From positions 55,477,499 to 55,541,498 of the forward strand of contig NC_133120.1 of the NCBI RefSeq assembly GCF_033568475.1: DNA of 64,000 bases. Reading direction: 5' to 3'. Origin of the DNA: Henckelia pumila. Its lineage: Eukaryota; Streptophyta; Magnoliopsida; Lamiales; Gesneriaceae. A program made the translations under genes and the position numbers. Below are positions 24,301 through 36,848 of this stretch, in pieces. Below the pieces are notes generated by a model, which saw nothing but the letters and a program-made list of their open reading frames with translations, did not search any database and had not been told where the DNA came from. Within the stretch, counting starts at the first letter, position 1. Each line of letters starts with the position of its first letter.

Positions 24301-27300
24301 TTCCTCAAGGTATTGCCACCTTTACATAACAGTTGTATTTGGTTGGACAGATGAAGATAACTCTTTTGAGGACCAGCGGTATGTCGGAAAAGAAGCAAAA
24401 TATAAGAACATTTTTCATAGTTGAATATATAATAGTACAAGAGAAAAATCAAAATTGGGTAACAAAAAATATTTTAAAAAAACATGGAATGATAATTTTC
24501 ACTTACCTTTAATTTGTAATCTTCATCAGTGTAGCTGGTTGTAACTGTGAAGTCTTCGAATGATCGAGAAGAAGCTCCATTATCTTGCACAACTAGCCAA
24601 ACAATCCCATAAAGCAATGAAGGTTTCCTCTTAGAATTATCTTATAATGTGTTTGGATGGATGATAAGATTTTATTTGGGCTAACGAATTTGACATAGCG
24701 AGAAGACTTAAAGCTTGATTTCAAATATCAACGGTTGTCGCATTTTAAATTTATTATTGTAGAATAATGGAACAAAGTTAGGAATTGATTCTACTGTAAA
24801 TATAGAGTAGATTAGATTAGATTATATTAGATTAATTATGGAATTTAGCTAAGATTTAGTCCTAATTTTGTGGTGATTGATTTGTATCCTTTACTTGTAT
24901 AAATATTGTAGTTGGTGGAAATAAGATTTAATTCTTCTCTCAAATCTTCATGGTATCAAAGTCTACCCTCAAAACCCTAGCCTTCTTCATCGTAAAAATC
25001 AGACAGAACCTACCCTCAAAACCCTAGCCTCCTTCATACATGGCCGCTGAAACAAAAAGCCCAACTCGTGAGATGACCTTCAAAACAGAACCGACTGCAG
25101 CGGTGAACCACGCAGGAGTCGACAACTCTTCTCTGTTTATCACATGTCGCAAACTCAACGGGCATAATTTTCTCCAGTGGTCGCAGTCCGTATGGATGTA
25201 TATCTGTGGGAAAGGCAAGGACGAATATCTTACGGGGGAAGTCACTGCTCCTGAGAAGACAGACCCAAAATTCAGAGTGTGGAAGATTGAAAACCACATG
25301 GTAATGTCTTGGCTAATGAATTCAATGAATAATGATATAGGAGAGAATTTCCTACTCTATGCAACCGCAAAAGAAATATGGGATGTTGTGAAGGAAACAT
25401 ACTCGGATTCCGAAAACACCTCAGAAACATTTGAAATTGAAGCTGCACTCCATGACCTCCGACAAGGAGATCTCTCTGTTACCCAATATTTCAACACTTT
25501 TTCTCGACATTGGCAGCAACTTGACTTGCTTGAAGTTCACTCCTGGACATGTCCTAATGATACAGAGTTGTATCGGAGAATTGTGGAGCAGAAACGAACT
25601 TTCAAATTCCTTCTTGGACTGAACAAAAATCTGGATGAAGTCAGAGGGAGAATAATGGGGACCAAACCTCTTCTAAAGATCAGGGAGGCTTTCTCAGAGG
25701 TTCGTCGTGAAGAAAGTAGGAAGAAGGTTATGATGGGAACTCAAAGCCCTGCCCCATTACTTGAAGGATCTGCCCTTGCAGCAAGAGGGCCTTCACCAAA
25801 TAGCTATAGTGAAAATCGCCAGCAAAAGGGGAGACCATGGTGTGACAACTGCCAAAGACCTGGACACAATAGAGAAACATGCTGGAAACTTCATGGAAAA
25901 CCAGCTGATTGGAAGCCACGTAAAACATTCAAGGAAAAGGAAAGCCGTGCCCATTATACCACTGCTGCAAAAGAGACACCAGCCCAAATTGAAAGCTGCC
26001 CCTTCACTAAAGAACAACTTGATATGCTCCAGAAACTCCTACATCAAAATCCTACGCCACAGTCGAGTAATCTAACTTCTGGAACAGGAATGTAGCCAGA
26101 TAAAGGTAAATTATCAAATGCCTTTACAGTGAATAAGCAACACGGTCAACAACGGATTATTGATTCTGGAGCTTCAGAACATATGACGGGAGATAGAACT
26201 GTATTTCATGACTACAGCCCGTGTAATGAGAATTATACAGTTCGTATCGCTGATGGATCTCTCTCAAAAGTTGCTGAAATAGGTTCAGTCATGGTTGCAA
26301 AGGATATGAATCTGAATTCTATCCTTCATGTTCCTAATCTGGATTGTAATTTATTATCAATCAGCAAATTAACTCATGATCTCAATTGTGAAGCTAAATT
26401 TTTCTCCAACTTGTGTGAATTTCAGGAATTGGATTCGGGGAGGATGATTGGCAGTGCTGAGATGAGCTCCGGACTCTATTTCCTCAAGGGTGACACTCCT
26501 CGCAGAAGACAAGCTCAAAATGCAAGTTGTGTGTCATCTAAGAGCCAGCCAAACTTAGGTCCTCGTGTCAATAAGGATAGTGAAATCATGTTATGGCACT
26601 ATCGTCTAGGACATCCAAATTTCTTTTATCTAGAAAAATTGTTTCCATCTTTATTTATCAATAAAAATCCCAAATATTTCAGTTGTGAGACTTGCCAGTA
26701 TGCGAAACATACTCGAAGTAGTTATCCCAGAATTTCATATATACCTTCTCACCCCTTTGCCATGATTCATAGTGATGTATGGGGTCCCTCAAAGGAAAAA
26801 AAAATATAACAGGAGCTCGGTGGTTTGTATCATTTGTAGATGATCACACCAAATTGACTTGGGTATTCTTATGAAAGAAAAATCAGAAGTTGGTCAAATT
26901 TTTCAAAATTTCACTTTCAAGATTCAAACTCAATTCCAAACCAAAATCCAACACTTGTAAACTGACAATGCCAAAGAATATTTCACTTCAGCTCTTGGAA
27001 ACTTCCTCTTGAGTCAGGGAATAATCCACCTAAGTTCTTGCGTTGATACCCCACAACAAAATGGGATTGCTGAGAGGAAAAATAGACATTTGTTGGAGGT
27101 AGCAAGGTCTCTCATGTTCTCCACTCACGTGCCTAAACATTAGTGGGGGGAAGCAGTTCTTACAGCCACATACCTCATTAACCGAGTGCCATCCAGAATC
27201 CTTAATTTCCAAACACCTCGTCAATCCCTTCTCCAAGTCTTTCCACATACAAAAATCATCTCAAACTTGGATCCAAAAATATTTGGGTGCTCTGCATTTG

Positions 27301-30300
27301 TTCATATACATCAGCAACATCGCAGTAAATTGGACCCCAAATCCATCAAATGTATCTTCATAGGGTATTCCTCACACCAAAAAGGATATAAGTGCTACTC
27401 TCCGATTACCAAAAGGGTTTATAACTCTATGGATGTAACATTTTTTGAGCACCAATCCTTCTATACCAAAACTGTTATGCAGGGGGAGAATTTGAGAGTA
27501 TATCAGTTTTTTGAGACCATAAATCTTGAGGATCACTCACCATTATCTTCCACTCCTTCACCTTTCAGTTCTCTGCCCATTATCAGTTGTCAATCTGAAG
27601 TCATTGATAAAATTTCAGACGTACCTGAAAGTCATCTTTTTACAACCCCATCTAAAAATCAGATTCCTAGCCATTCTCAAACAACGCAAACTGCAAATAA
27701 TGAGCTTCATGTTTACACGAGGAGAAGAAGACCCGAGAGGATAATAGAGCAGCCAGCTCTTCCCACATTTGACCAGGAATCTCAGCCGAGTTCAAGTCCT
27801 TCTCAAAGTCACTCAGGTACAGAAGCTACTGGTCAGTTTGGTCTTGAAAATCCAGCACCTTATACTGATGATTTGAACATTCCAATTGCTTTGAGGAAAG
27901 GTGTTAGAGTGAGCACTAATCATCCTATATGCAGATTTGTTTCTTATGATGGATTATCTCCTTCCTATCAAGCTTTTGTCACTACGCTTGATAGTGTAGA
28001 GATTCCCAATTCCATCCAGGAGGCCCTGGAGACTTCAGAATGGAGAAAGGCAGTCAATGAAGAAATAAAAGCTTTGGAAAAGAATGGCACATGGGTTATC
28101 TCTGATCTTCCTCATGGAAAGAAACCGGTTGGATGTAAGTGGATTTTCACCATTAAACACAAGGCCGATGGAAGTATTGAGAGATTGAAAGCTCGACTTG
28201 TAGCCAAAGGGAAGCTATCAGAGACTTGTAGGACGCCTTATCTACCTCTCACATTCTCGACCTGATATCGGATTTGCGGTTAGTGTTGTAAGTCGATTTA
28301 TGAACAATCCAAGAGAAGAACACATGGAAGCTGTGAAGAGAATTTTGAGATATTTGAAAATGACACAAGGGAAAGGACTGCTGTACAAAAAGAATAATGA
28401 CAGAAATGTTGAAGTTTTCTCAGATGCAGATGCAGATTGGGCAGGAGACATATCAGATAGGCGGTCAACATCTGGATATTGTTCCTATGTTTGGGGAAAC
28501 CTTGTGACTTGGAAAAGTAAGAAACAATCTGTAGTTTCAAGAAGTAGCGCAAAAGCTGAGCTTAGATCTCTGACTCTGGGTGTTTGTGAAGGAATATGGA
28601 TACATCGATTGCTGGAAGAATTGGGGATATCTACAGGAAAACCTATCAAGATGTTCTGTGACAATCAAGCTGCCATCAGTATTGCAAAGAACTCTGTGCA
28701 TCATGATAGAACGAAACACATCGAGATAGATCGACATTTCATTTCAGAAAAAGTTGAGAAGGCAATTATACAATTGATCCATACTACTACAAAATCACAA
28801 ACAGCGGACATACTCACTAAAGCTCTTCCAAGAACTAACTTTGAAGAACTTAGTCACAAGCTGTGCATGTACAATATCTATGCCCAACTTGAGGGGGAGT
28901 GTAGAATAATGGAACAAAGTTAGGAATTGATTCTACTGTAAATATAGAGTAGATTAGATTAGATTATATTAGATTAATTATGGAATTTAGCTAAGATTTA
29001 GTCCTAATTTTGTGGTGATTGATTTGTATCCTTTACTTGTATAAATATTGTATTCGGTGGAAATAAGATTTAATTCTTCTCTCAAATCTTCAATTATAAT
29101 TATAATAAAGAGTTTAGATTGAGAGATCATGAATGTAAAATTCTCAGAGATCAAAATTATTCAAACAATCCAAACACAGCATTAAACCATTCAAATAAAA
29201 AATACCGTACTTTCATACCTGGTGATACGGCCTGAAGAGAGAATTTATCGGTAGTTCTGCATAAGGGAAAAAATTATTGACACTTGTCATTCATCAAAAC
29301 ATCACATGAACTCATGTTCTCGTAGGCATACAAAATTTTTTAATATAGCCAGAATAACAGACTCCACGCAGAATTCAGTGTAGTTTACGTATAAAAATTA
29401 GGTATTAGTCCAACAAAGAGCAACCAACTTCTAGTGAAAGATGAATTCAATGCCAAATGGCCAGGATTATAGTTAAAACCTATTGGCCAGACTATTTAGC
29501 TTAATAATACAACAGATTTTCATGTATTTGTTTTCAAATATGAATCTCTGAATAGATTAATTGTCACAAGAACTTTGATCAATTATCTTATGGTGGTGAT
29601 CGTGATAAGGACTGACGTTTGCTTTGACCAAATCAAAGGATACAGAATGATCACATGAATTATTCATATTCTTATTCCGATGAATGATGACTTTATTCAA
29701 GAAAAATTTTCTCACTTCATCACTTTTATGCTCCAATTTTAGACAAAGGAGCAAAATATAAATATGCATTATTGTTCAAAGTTCAAAAACAAAAAAGAGG
29801 AAACAAAGATGGTTGCTCATGTGAAGCAATGACAATTAAAGGTGAATTTGAATTTGACAGACTAAAAATCAAGAATTACCTCTCTTGAAGTTGATACGCA
29901 CCATATCCTACTTTTAGAGAAAAGCATTTTCTTTTACACCACTGATATGGAATGAAGACATCTTCCAATTGCCTCGAAACAGTGATTATCTGTTCAATAA
30001 ACCTAAGTTTGTTTGTCAAAATCGTAACTAGCAAAGAAACTTCATGTATGCTCATTGTTCAAGCAGTTTCATGATTATTTTCATTAAGAACATGTAATTT
30101 TTATAAAACTCAGACAGAAAATATGAATAAATATATGGCTCACCACAAGAAGACAACATTCTGTGAGCAACAAGTTTTACACAAAATATAGTGAACATAT
30201 CATACAAAATAAATGAGACAGGCAGAAATAAGGATTAAAAAGAATGCCTATGCCGTCAGAGACCATGGTACACTACAATCAAGAAAAAAAAAAGTCAACT

Positions 30301-32229
30301 TGAGCACAAACCCAACCCGCCAAAAAATAAAAAAAATTCAAAAAAAATATGAAAGAAATTTTAAAAAATCATATATAAACAATTAGAAATGATATACATA
30401 TTTAAAAATTCATTAAGCATACATAAATCATTATAAATAATAAATTTTCAAAATTGAGCAATTATACATAAATTATTATAAATCATATAATTTTTTTAAA
30501 GTTTATCAATCATATATAAATCATTTTAAATAATATAAATCATTCAAAACTTATTAACCATACATAAATTATTTAAAATACTAATTAAAATTTAATTTTA
30601 AAAAACACTGGTGGGCCGGCCCGCCCCACCTTGGCCGCGGCCCAAACAGGTCAACCCGTTTAGGCCCAGCTCTAAACGGGCCACCACTAACACAACCCAA
30701 CCGGCCATTTTTTAATGGCGGGGCGGATTGGCTCGACGAGCCAAACCTGAATTGACGACTCTACTCACTAGTAAAAAATTAAGGATTCTTACGACACCTG
30801 CACAATACAAAGTCCAACCCAACTAATATCAAAAGGTGTCATAAATACATAATTGTTGTTGGAAAATCTTATTTAAATGACAAAATAGAAAACAAAAAGA
30901 AAGAGATGCCTTTTAAAAATACAAGGCTAGAATCCTTGATATTTATTTCAGAATGTCAAATAATCGGTCAAGTCATTGAGGCACAGAACAAAAGAAGAAG
31001 GAACTTGATGACTAAAGGAAGCTTGGCATGCATACAAAGTCTTTCTGCTTTAAGGAAATTTGTTGGCACTATCGAAAACACTCTAAATATCTAACATTTC
31101 TGCAGATCGGTTCCTCCTCTTCAAAATATTTTGAAGATAAATGTTTCTTCATGGTCAGTAAACCGCATAGTTAGGCCGAAAATAGCTGGTTCACCGCTTT
31201 TAATTACAGCATAAAATGCCCAACTAAATCATTTTCAATAAAAAAAACCACGAATCAGATTGGCATTCATAGTAAGATGAAGATGCTGACATCAATGTCT
31301 CAAAACCCAATCTGGTGGAGGATAGCACCCTTTCAGTCTCATCCAACATGAGGTCATTTTTAGTTTTGCCCTCATTCATTTTTCAGCCCCAATTACCAAG
31401 TTAAACTTCCTTAAAAACAGTCATGCCTGAGCAATACTCCATCTCCAGCATCCATATAAGCTTTGTTAAGTTTTCATTTTTCTATTGCCCATCCAGCTTA
31501 GTGCATCAATTCATAACCTTGGCTGAACTCCAACACAACACAACTATCCTAAAAACAAGGAGTTAATTCTAGTACTTCTACATGGAGTTCTTCTAAGTGC
31601 AAGAAAAATGCAGATTCCTACTGCTACATTTTTCAAAAACCCAAAAGTTTCCTATTTATTGAAAATCATAACAAAATCCAACAAGTCGAAATTTTATAAA
31701 ATAAATTATTGGGAATTAACTAGAGTTCTCTTCTTACATATTTATCATACAGACAGCAAAAACTCAAATTTCAGACCACGCGAAAATAAAATAACCTTTA
31801 TATTGTATTTGGGTGAAAGGATTTATATTTTTTGTGAAAATCCACTACCATTCTTGATACAAACGCATAAAAATAACGAGAGAGGTATTTCAAATCTACT
31901 CAATCTAAGTTTAAATGCACCTGAACTTATGGCGCAACCAAAAAAACTCAAATTTAACGTTTAGCTCAAATAAAATAACCACCAACTAAAACCCCAAATC
32001 CGGCATGCATAAGTAGATTAATAGCCAATATCTTCTCTGAAAACCATCTCTGCTTACTCTTAATACACCACGTATAACATGAACTGCAGCTCAATCACCA
32101 ATGTTGAAACCATCCAACTGAAGATTATAGTAAAAACGAAATAATGAGTACTATTAAGCTAAAATTCAAACAAACCTTGGGATAATGAGAAGGCAAAAGG
32201 GGGCGTAATTTAACGGCAACCATTTCCAT
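21328..32229 (-). CDS. Trigger-factor ribosome-binding-domain protein, probably plastid, eight exons
   Basis: The protein resembles the N-terminal domain of bacterial trigger factor, a ribosome-associated folding helper. Plants have a short plastid-type homologue of about 200 residues (At2g30695-like), and this model gives 198. Coding exons (minus strand) are 32229-32176, 29941-29880, 29256-29219, 24592-24507, 24067-23959, 23765-23752, 22512-22411 and 21459-21328. All introns are GT-AG and every phase joins. The start MEMVAVKLRPLLPSHYPK and the following basic, Ser/Thr-containing segment look like a transit peptide. The domain follows with TEVSGTKTQEIFDDVF, IPGFRRVKGGKTPN, ILLEILGPSNVYEQVI and TVGKDLRVLQS, ending SRLKNEQ. 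Exon 2 is the least certain. A copia element occupies intron 3, which would otherwise be under 300 bases. Confidence 0.88.
23752..23765 (-). other. 14-base microexon of the trigger-factor-like gene
   Basis: Fourteen bases encode GKTPN across the splice joins, flanked by CTCAG on the acceptor side and GTAAGT on the donor side. Without it the neighbouring exons do not join in frame and the conserved PGFRR..GKTP..IP motif is broken. Confidence 0.85.
24951..24961 (+). promoter_or_regulatory. Primer-binding site of copia H
   Basis: TGGTATCAAAG follows the 5' LTR with no spacer and matches the initiator tRNA-Met complement used by many copia elements. Confidence 0.8.
25040..26095 (+). CDS. gag polyprotein of copia H
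   Basis: An intact 351-residue copia gag starts at MAAETKSPTREMTF. It has a UBN2-type capsid region (FLQWSQSVWMYICGKGK, ATAKEIWDVVKETYSD) and a CX2CX4HX4C zinc knuckle (CDNCQRPGHNRETC, about residues 272-285). It stops at a TAG (26093-26095). The protease continues in the same frame 11 codons later, so this single stop separates gag from pol. It could be a mutation or a readthrough site; mutation is more likely given the other damage. Confidence 0.85.
   Translation: MAAETKSPTREMTFKTEPTAAVNHAGVDNSSLFITCRKLNGHNFLQWSQSVWMYICGKGKDEYLTGEVTAPEKTDPKFRVWKIENHMVMSWLMNSMNNDIGENFLLYATAKEIWDVVKETYSDSENTSETFEIEAALHDLRQGDLSVTQYFNTFSRHWQQLDLLEVHSWTCPNDTELYRRIVEQKRTFKFLLGLNKNLDEVRGRIMGTKPLLKIREAFSEVRREESRKKVMMGTQSPAPLLEGSALAARGPSPNSYSENRQQKGRPWCDNCQRPGHNRETCWKLHGKPADWKPRKTFKEKESRAHYTTAAKETPAQIESCPFTKEQLDMLQKLLHQNPTPQSSNLTSGTGM
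26096..28923 (+). pseudogene. Broken pol of copia H lacking the reverse transcriptase core
   Basis: The protease (IIDSGASEHMTGD) and pre-integrase are open to 26809, where an A-run near 26797-26806 shifts the frame. The integrase follows with extra stops (including near 26956 and 27142) and the motif DTPQQNGIAERKNRH. The frame 27186-28265 covers the integrase end and the first reverse transcriptase residues up to ARLVAKG. At about 28210 the sequence jumps to a segment normally found after the polymerase core (GRLIYLSHSRPDIGF, in another frame). RNase H (28300-28923) is open, with SSAKAEL and FCDNQAAISIAKNSVHHDRT. The YVDD active site is missing, a loss of roughly 200 or more codons. Confidence 0.9.
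30290..30770. mobile_element. Possible hAT-like non-autonomous element in intron 1
   Basis: AT-rich sequence with ATCATTATAAAT-like repeats is bounded by GC-rich ends: CCCAACCCGCC near 30309, and a cluster of GGGCCGGCCCGCC, AACGGGCC and GGCGGGGCGG motifs at 30610-30735. Such motifs resemble the subterminal repeats of plant hAT elements. I could not find exact terminal repeats or an 8-base duplication. Confidence 0.35.
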
Positions 32230-32531
32230 ACCCTAACATCTTGTCAAGTCCAGTCCCGGTTTTAAAATGGTAGATGGTTTACTGTAAATTACAATTTACT
32301 CCACAAATTATTCTCTTTTTGCACTTTGGCCCTAAAGTTAAGATTAGTTTTTATTATTATTATTATTTTTTTTTTAGGGGTGACGCCTAAACTTTCGCAC
32401 TTTTCACTTACACAAGTCTACTAAAAAAAATGGAAAGAAAAACAACTAAAATAAACTCAAAAATAAATCAAATACATAATATTAGCTTGTGTTGCCTTCT
32501 AAGAAGTGCTTAGTTTATAGTGGGATGAGAA

Positions 32532-33775
32532 CCCTACTGTGAACATCCCCACAATAGGGATGTTGTGGGGGGTAAACGCTGCCCAATTTTTAATTTTTTT
32601 CTTTTATTAATATATTTTAATTCTTTTTTTTTTCTTTATTGTTTTGGATTTTGTTTTATATTTATATCAAAATATTAATTTTTTATATTTTATCCTTTAT
32701 ATATATATATATATTATCTTTTTTATTTTTAGATTGTTTGTTTCCTTTTTTTTTTCATTTTGTTTCCCTCGTTGAAATTGTTAAATTCTTATGTTTATCT
32801 TTTTTTTTTTCATTCACTTTTTAAAAGAAAAAACTGTGAAATGGAAGAGAAAAACCGACGTAACAAAACCAATTTTTTTAGGTTAATCAAGTCGAACAGA
32901 ATTTATGCTAAAACCAACGTAACAGAACCGAATTAAACTAGGTTAGTTTGGTCAATAATCAAATTAATCGATTTATTTTTTTCTTAACTATTTTACTAAT
33001 AAAAATTATAAAATTAATAATTTAATATGAAATTTTTATCATAATAAAACATATTATGCTTGAAAATTTTAAAATAAGAAAAAGTAACAATATTAAATAT
33101 ATAAACATTTAACAAATACCATAAATTATATGTAAATTCTAATAAAAAAATTAAAATATAATTTTTTATAATTTCGTTAATTCGTTTAACCGATTTTTAT
33201 TTTTATTTTTATACAGAAACCAAAAACTGAACCAAATTAACTGAAATATGCTAAAATTAAAACCTAAATTTCGAATTCATTCGGTTCGATCGGTTAATTC
33301 GGTTTAACCGATATAATGTTCATCACTAATTTTCTTGAAACCATTAATTTCAATATTAATTTCAATAAAGATGTCTCTCATACACATTCTTAATCATTTG
33401 TATTTTTTTTAAAAGTATAACGATGTTAATTGAAATGAAAGTGCACAATATATGAATTATTTATTTTTGTTTCCATATTAACATTAATTAGTTGGTGCAT
33501 TATTATCAAGTATTTAAATGTAAATTATAAAAAGGAAAAAAATGATACAAGAAAATTTTACAATATAAAAATATATAATAAAAAAGCCAAAATTAAAGAG
33601 AGAAATAAAAATCCCAAAAAAAATTAGAAAAAAAAAACCAACAATGCAAAAAATATTAAAGACTAAAAATATATTAAAAAACAAAAAAACAATAAAATGA
33701 AATTGTGTTGCGGGGAGTAAACGGTGACGTTTACCCCCCACAGCATCCCCTACTGTGGGGATGCCCACAATAGGG
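32532..33775. mobile_element. DNA-transposon-like element with about 47-base terminal inverted repeats
   Basis: The left end (32532-32578) and the reverse complement of the right end share most of about 47 positions, including CATCCCCACA and TGTGGGGGGTAAACG. Each end is itself partly palindromic (CATCCCCACA...TGTGGGG). The interior is AT-rich with poly-T runs and repeated AACCGAA/TTCGGTT motifs near 32855-32960 and 33175-33320, perhaps a second nested element. No transposase is visible. A matching target duplication was not found by eye. Confidence 0.7.
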
Positions 33776-33861
33776 GATTCAATTCCGTTTATAATCTTTA
33801 GCCCTACTATAGCTGTTCTAGCCCGTTATTGCCACTTTATTGGAAGTTTTTTCCTTGTTTT

Positions 33862-36008
33862 TCACCCTCCAAACATAGTCAACAATCTTCTTGTACTTGG
33901 CTTTCTTTCTCTTCTTCTTTGCCAGTGGCACCCTCGGATCCTTCTCCCTTGGCACAAATTCACGACATCTTCCATCTTCTTTGCTTGCTCGATTATAAAC
34001 ACCTTCTTTGTGGATGAATTTCTAGCTTCCTTGAATACAGTAAAAATTATTTTCTCACCTTCAACGCTCATCGTCAACTCTCCTTTCTTGACATCGATCT
34101 TGGCTTCAGCACTAGCCAAGAATGGTCTCCCCAAGATCAACAACATGTTTTCATCTTCCTCCATATCTAGCACCACAAATCCGCAGGAAAAATAAATTTG
34201 TAAATTTTTACCAGAACATCCTCAATGATTCCACGCGGATACGTGACAGATCTATCTGCTAGCTGCAATGCGATTGTCCTGGGTTTCATCTCCCCAAGTC
34301 TTAAACTCCTGAAAACAGACAAAGACATTAAATTAATGCTAGCTCCTAAATCACATAATGCTTTATTAAAATTAGAAGAACTAATAGTGCAAGGAATCGT
34401 AAAACTCTCTGGATCTTTAATTTTTGTGGTATTTTCTTTTGAAGGATAGCGCTGCACTCTTCAGTCAGATTCATCGTCTCAAATTCTTCCAACTTTCGCT
34501 TCCTAGGCATCACATCCTTCAATAATTTAGTATAATTTGGCATTTGCTGCAAAGCATCGACTTCATGCAACACTTCTTTATTGAATATCTACGGGTAAGG
34601 AAGCTTTGACTTTAGTGCAGATTTCTTTTCAGATCCATCCTTAGACTCCATAGGCTTGCTCTCGCTATTCACACTATCTCCAACTTCATCTTTTTCCACT
34701 GTCTTCTCCTTCTCAACTTCCTCTTTAGGCTCATCGGCCCCAACTTCTTTTCCCCTTCTCAATGTTATGGCTTTACAGTGTTTTATTGGATTCACCTCAG
34801 TGTTACTTGGGAACTGACCTCTGTTTTGATCTTTCAGTGCATTCGCCAGTTTCCCAATTTGTGTCTCCATAGATTTCATCGTGGCACTCATATTGCTCAT
34901 ATGCGTCTCCAGGATATCGAGTCGAGATTCAATCTTCGCCATCCTTTTTCCAGATTCAGCAACGAAAGTACCTACTAATTCTTCAAAAGATGGTTTTCCT
35001 TCTCCCTTGTTTGTATTAAATCCCAAAGGGGGATTCAATACATTCTTGTTATTTGCATAAGAGAAATTTTCATGAGTACGTAAACCAGGATGATAAGAAT
35101 TTGGAACAGAGTTAACTCGATATCCTGCATAGCCTCTGGTGTTGATGTATTGGGCCTCGTCAGGAGTGTGTGACTCTTCAATGGTGAGCGTCACACTTTC
35201 AGAATTTGCTATACTCACCTTATTCATCGCATCTATTGGTGAAGTAAACGTCGATACTTGAGCAAATAGAGATGTTATAAGATCCAAGGCATAGACTCCG
35301 GCTGATTTTTTTACTCCAGCTCGTTCAGTAGGCCATCGAAAGCTATTGATCGTCATCTGTTCCAGCATGTCGTTCGCCTGAGTATGATCCTTCAAAAATA
35401 TGGTGTCTCCAGCAGCTGAATCTATAGACATACTCGTGGGTGCATTCAGTTCATTGTAAATTAATTCAATTTGCACTCAATCTTTGTAGGTTCGGGCACC
35501 TCCTAAGCATTTCCTTGTAATGCTCCCAAGACTCGTATAGCTGTTCAGAATCATGTTGTCTGAATATGCTGATTTCAAACTTTAATTGAGTAGACTTCGC
35601 GCGAGGAAAATATTTGGTCAAAAATTTCACTGCCATGTCATCCCAAGTAAGTATGCTTCCAAACGGTAGTGATTGAAGCCAACATCTTGCTTGATCTTTG
35701 AGAGAAAACGAAAACAAAAACAATCTAATAATATCTTCAGGAACACTATTCATTTATACCGTATCCGTGATCTCAAGGAATGTCCTCATATGCAGATGAG
35801 GATCTGCAGTGGCACCTCCATTAAACTGGTTCTGCCGAACCATGTTGATCAGTGCAGGCTTCACCTTTAAATTATTTGCATTGATAGTTACTCGAGCTAT
35901 GCTAGAATAGTGGCCATGGATCACTGGTTTGAACTGATCTCTGATTGGCACTAAGGATGCCGATTGTTCAACTTTGTTGTTGACAGCGATTAGTCGTGTT
36001 ACACCCAA
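33862..36008 (-). pseudogene. Athila-like Ty3/gypsy gag and protease fragment
   Basis: Reading right to left, gag opens at 36008 and is cut by an in-frame TAA at 35754-35756. It continues through the capsid (ARCWLQSLPFGSILTWDDM, 35753-35466), shifts frame into a long linker (35476-34589) rich in charged residues, and then breaks again. The protease shows LCDLGASINLMSLSVF (about 34340-34370) and ends with LILGRPFLASAEAKIDV near 34110. The CDLGASINLMP-type protease is typical of the Athila/Tat group. No reverse transcriptase or integrase follows; a TIR element begins 86 bases away. Confidence 0.82.
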
Positions 36009-36848
36009 ATTAACACACTCAAATCAAATAATTAAATATGTAGTAACGAGAGTAGAGATCGTTCCCATGAGGAGGATTGGAATTTATTGTGCTAAAAATT
36101 AAAAATATCAAAAGTAAACAAGGGGGGGGGGGGGTTTGTTTGTTCAATTTAACTTCTAAAAAACGAAAATAAAGAAATATCAACTCTAACATTCACATTA
36201 AATAACATGCAAGATTAAAATTAAAATTTAATAACAATCAATTAAACAAGTCTTGGTATCGGTCGACTATACCCTTGAAGTTTATTACTAGATCATCGAT
36301 TCTCTGAAAATAATTGATTCATATTTGAATATTCATGATTGAAATATCAATTTCTATGTCAACTTAATTTTTAGTTAAATAGAAACAAGCGTTCTAAATT
36401 AACTCTTACCAATTAATCAACCAAAATACAAGCGATCAAGGTTTAAATCCAAGGTAACATTAAAACTAGTGAGATTGATGAATCTAAACAACACAAACAC
36501 AAGAAGTTGTATTTAATTTAGTCAAGTGATGTTCCTATGAATTAATAAATTCAAAAGCAGAAATTATCAATCGCAGTTGCTTCACAAATTAGAGGGATCA
36601 AACAATTACAAATTTGATATCTAATTTAGCTTTAGATTGTATGAAAAATTACTAGGTGATCAAACTAATGATCAAACACACAAGCATAATAAATCAATTC
36701 GAACAGTACTTATTGATATTCAAACCAAAATCAAACAATGAAACGTATCAAAATCTCACAAGAAAAATAAAACTTCAAGGTATCGTCTTCCTCAACCAAG
36801 AATTGAAACTTAGCCATGAAAGTACATGAAATTTTTTACTAGCAAAAA
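36009..36848. other. Non-coding remnant, probably leader or LTR of the Athila-like element
   Basis: The stretch has no ORF of note. It contains a run of 13 G (36122-36134) and a motif like TCCTCATGGGAACGATCTC on the minus strand near 36055-36075, placed upstream of gag as a leader would be. The LTR could not be delimited. Confidence 0.35.

Larger units (their letters stand above)
24758..29092 (+). mobile_element. Copia element H inside intron 3 of the trigger-factor-like gene
   Basis: The LTRs are 193 bases each (24758-24950 and 28900-29092), both TG...CA and flanked by ATTAT duplications (24753-24757 and 29093-29097). They differ at two positions by my reading, near the TTGTAG/TTGTAT segment. 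The primer site directly abuts the 5' LTR and a GAGGGGGAG polypurine tract directly precedes the 3' LTR. It is antisense to the host gene. Coding content is broken, so it is non-autonomous. Confidence 0.95.

Noticed and set aside
31608..31964. Plus-strand open frame of 118 codons
   Set aside because: It lies inside intron 1 of the minus-strand trigger-factor-like gene, is AT-rich, and shows no recognisable motif.
21328..32229. Bacterial contamination, suggested by trigger-factor homology
   Set aside because: The coding sequence is split by seven GT-AG introns and a plant retrotransposon lies in one of them, so it is a plant nuclear gene.
33514..33768. Minus-strand frame rich in Phe and Ile, resembling a membrane protein
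   Set aside because: It is a low-complexity reading of poly-A/T sequence inside the TIR element.
36122..36134. Run of 13 G
   Set aside because: Probably a simple homopolymer or assembly artefact in a non-coding TE leader. No quadruplex pattern or other structure accompanies it.
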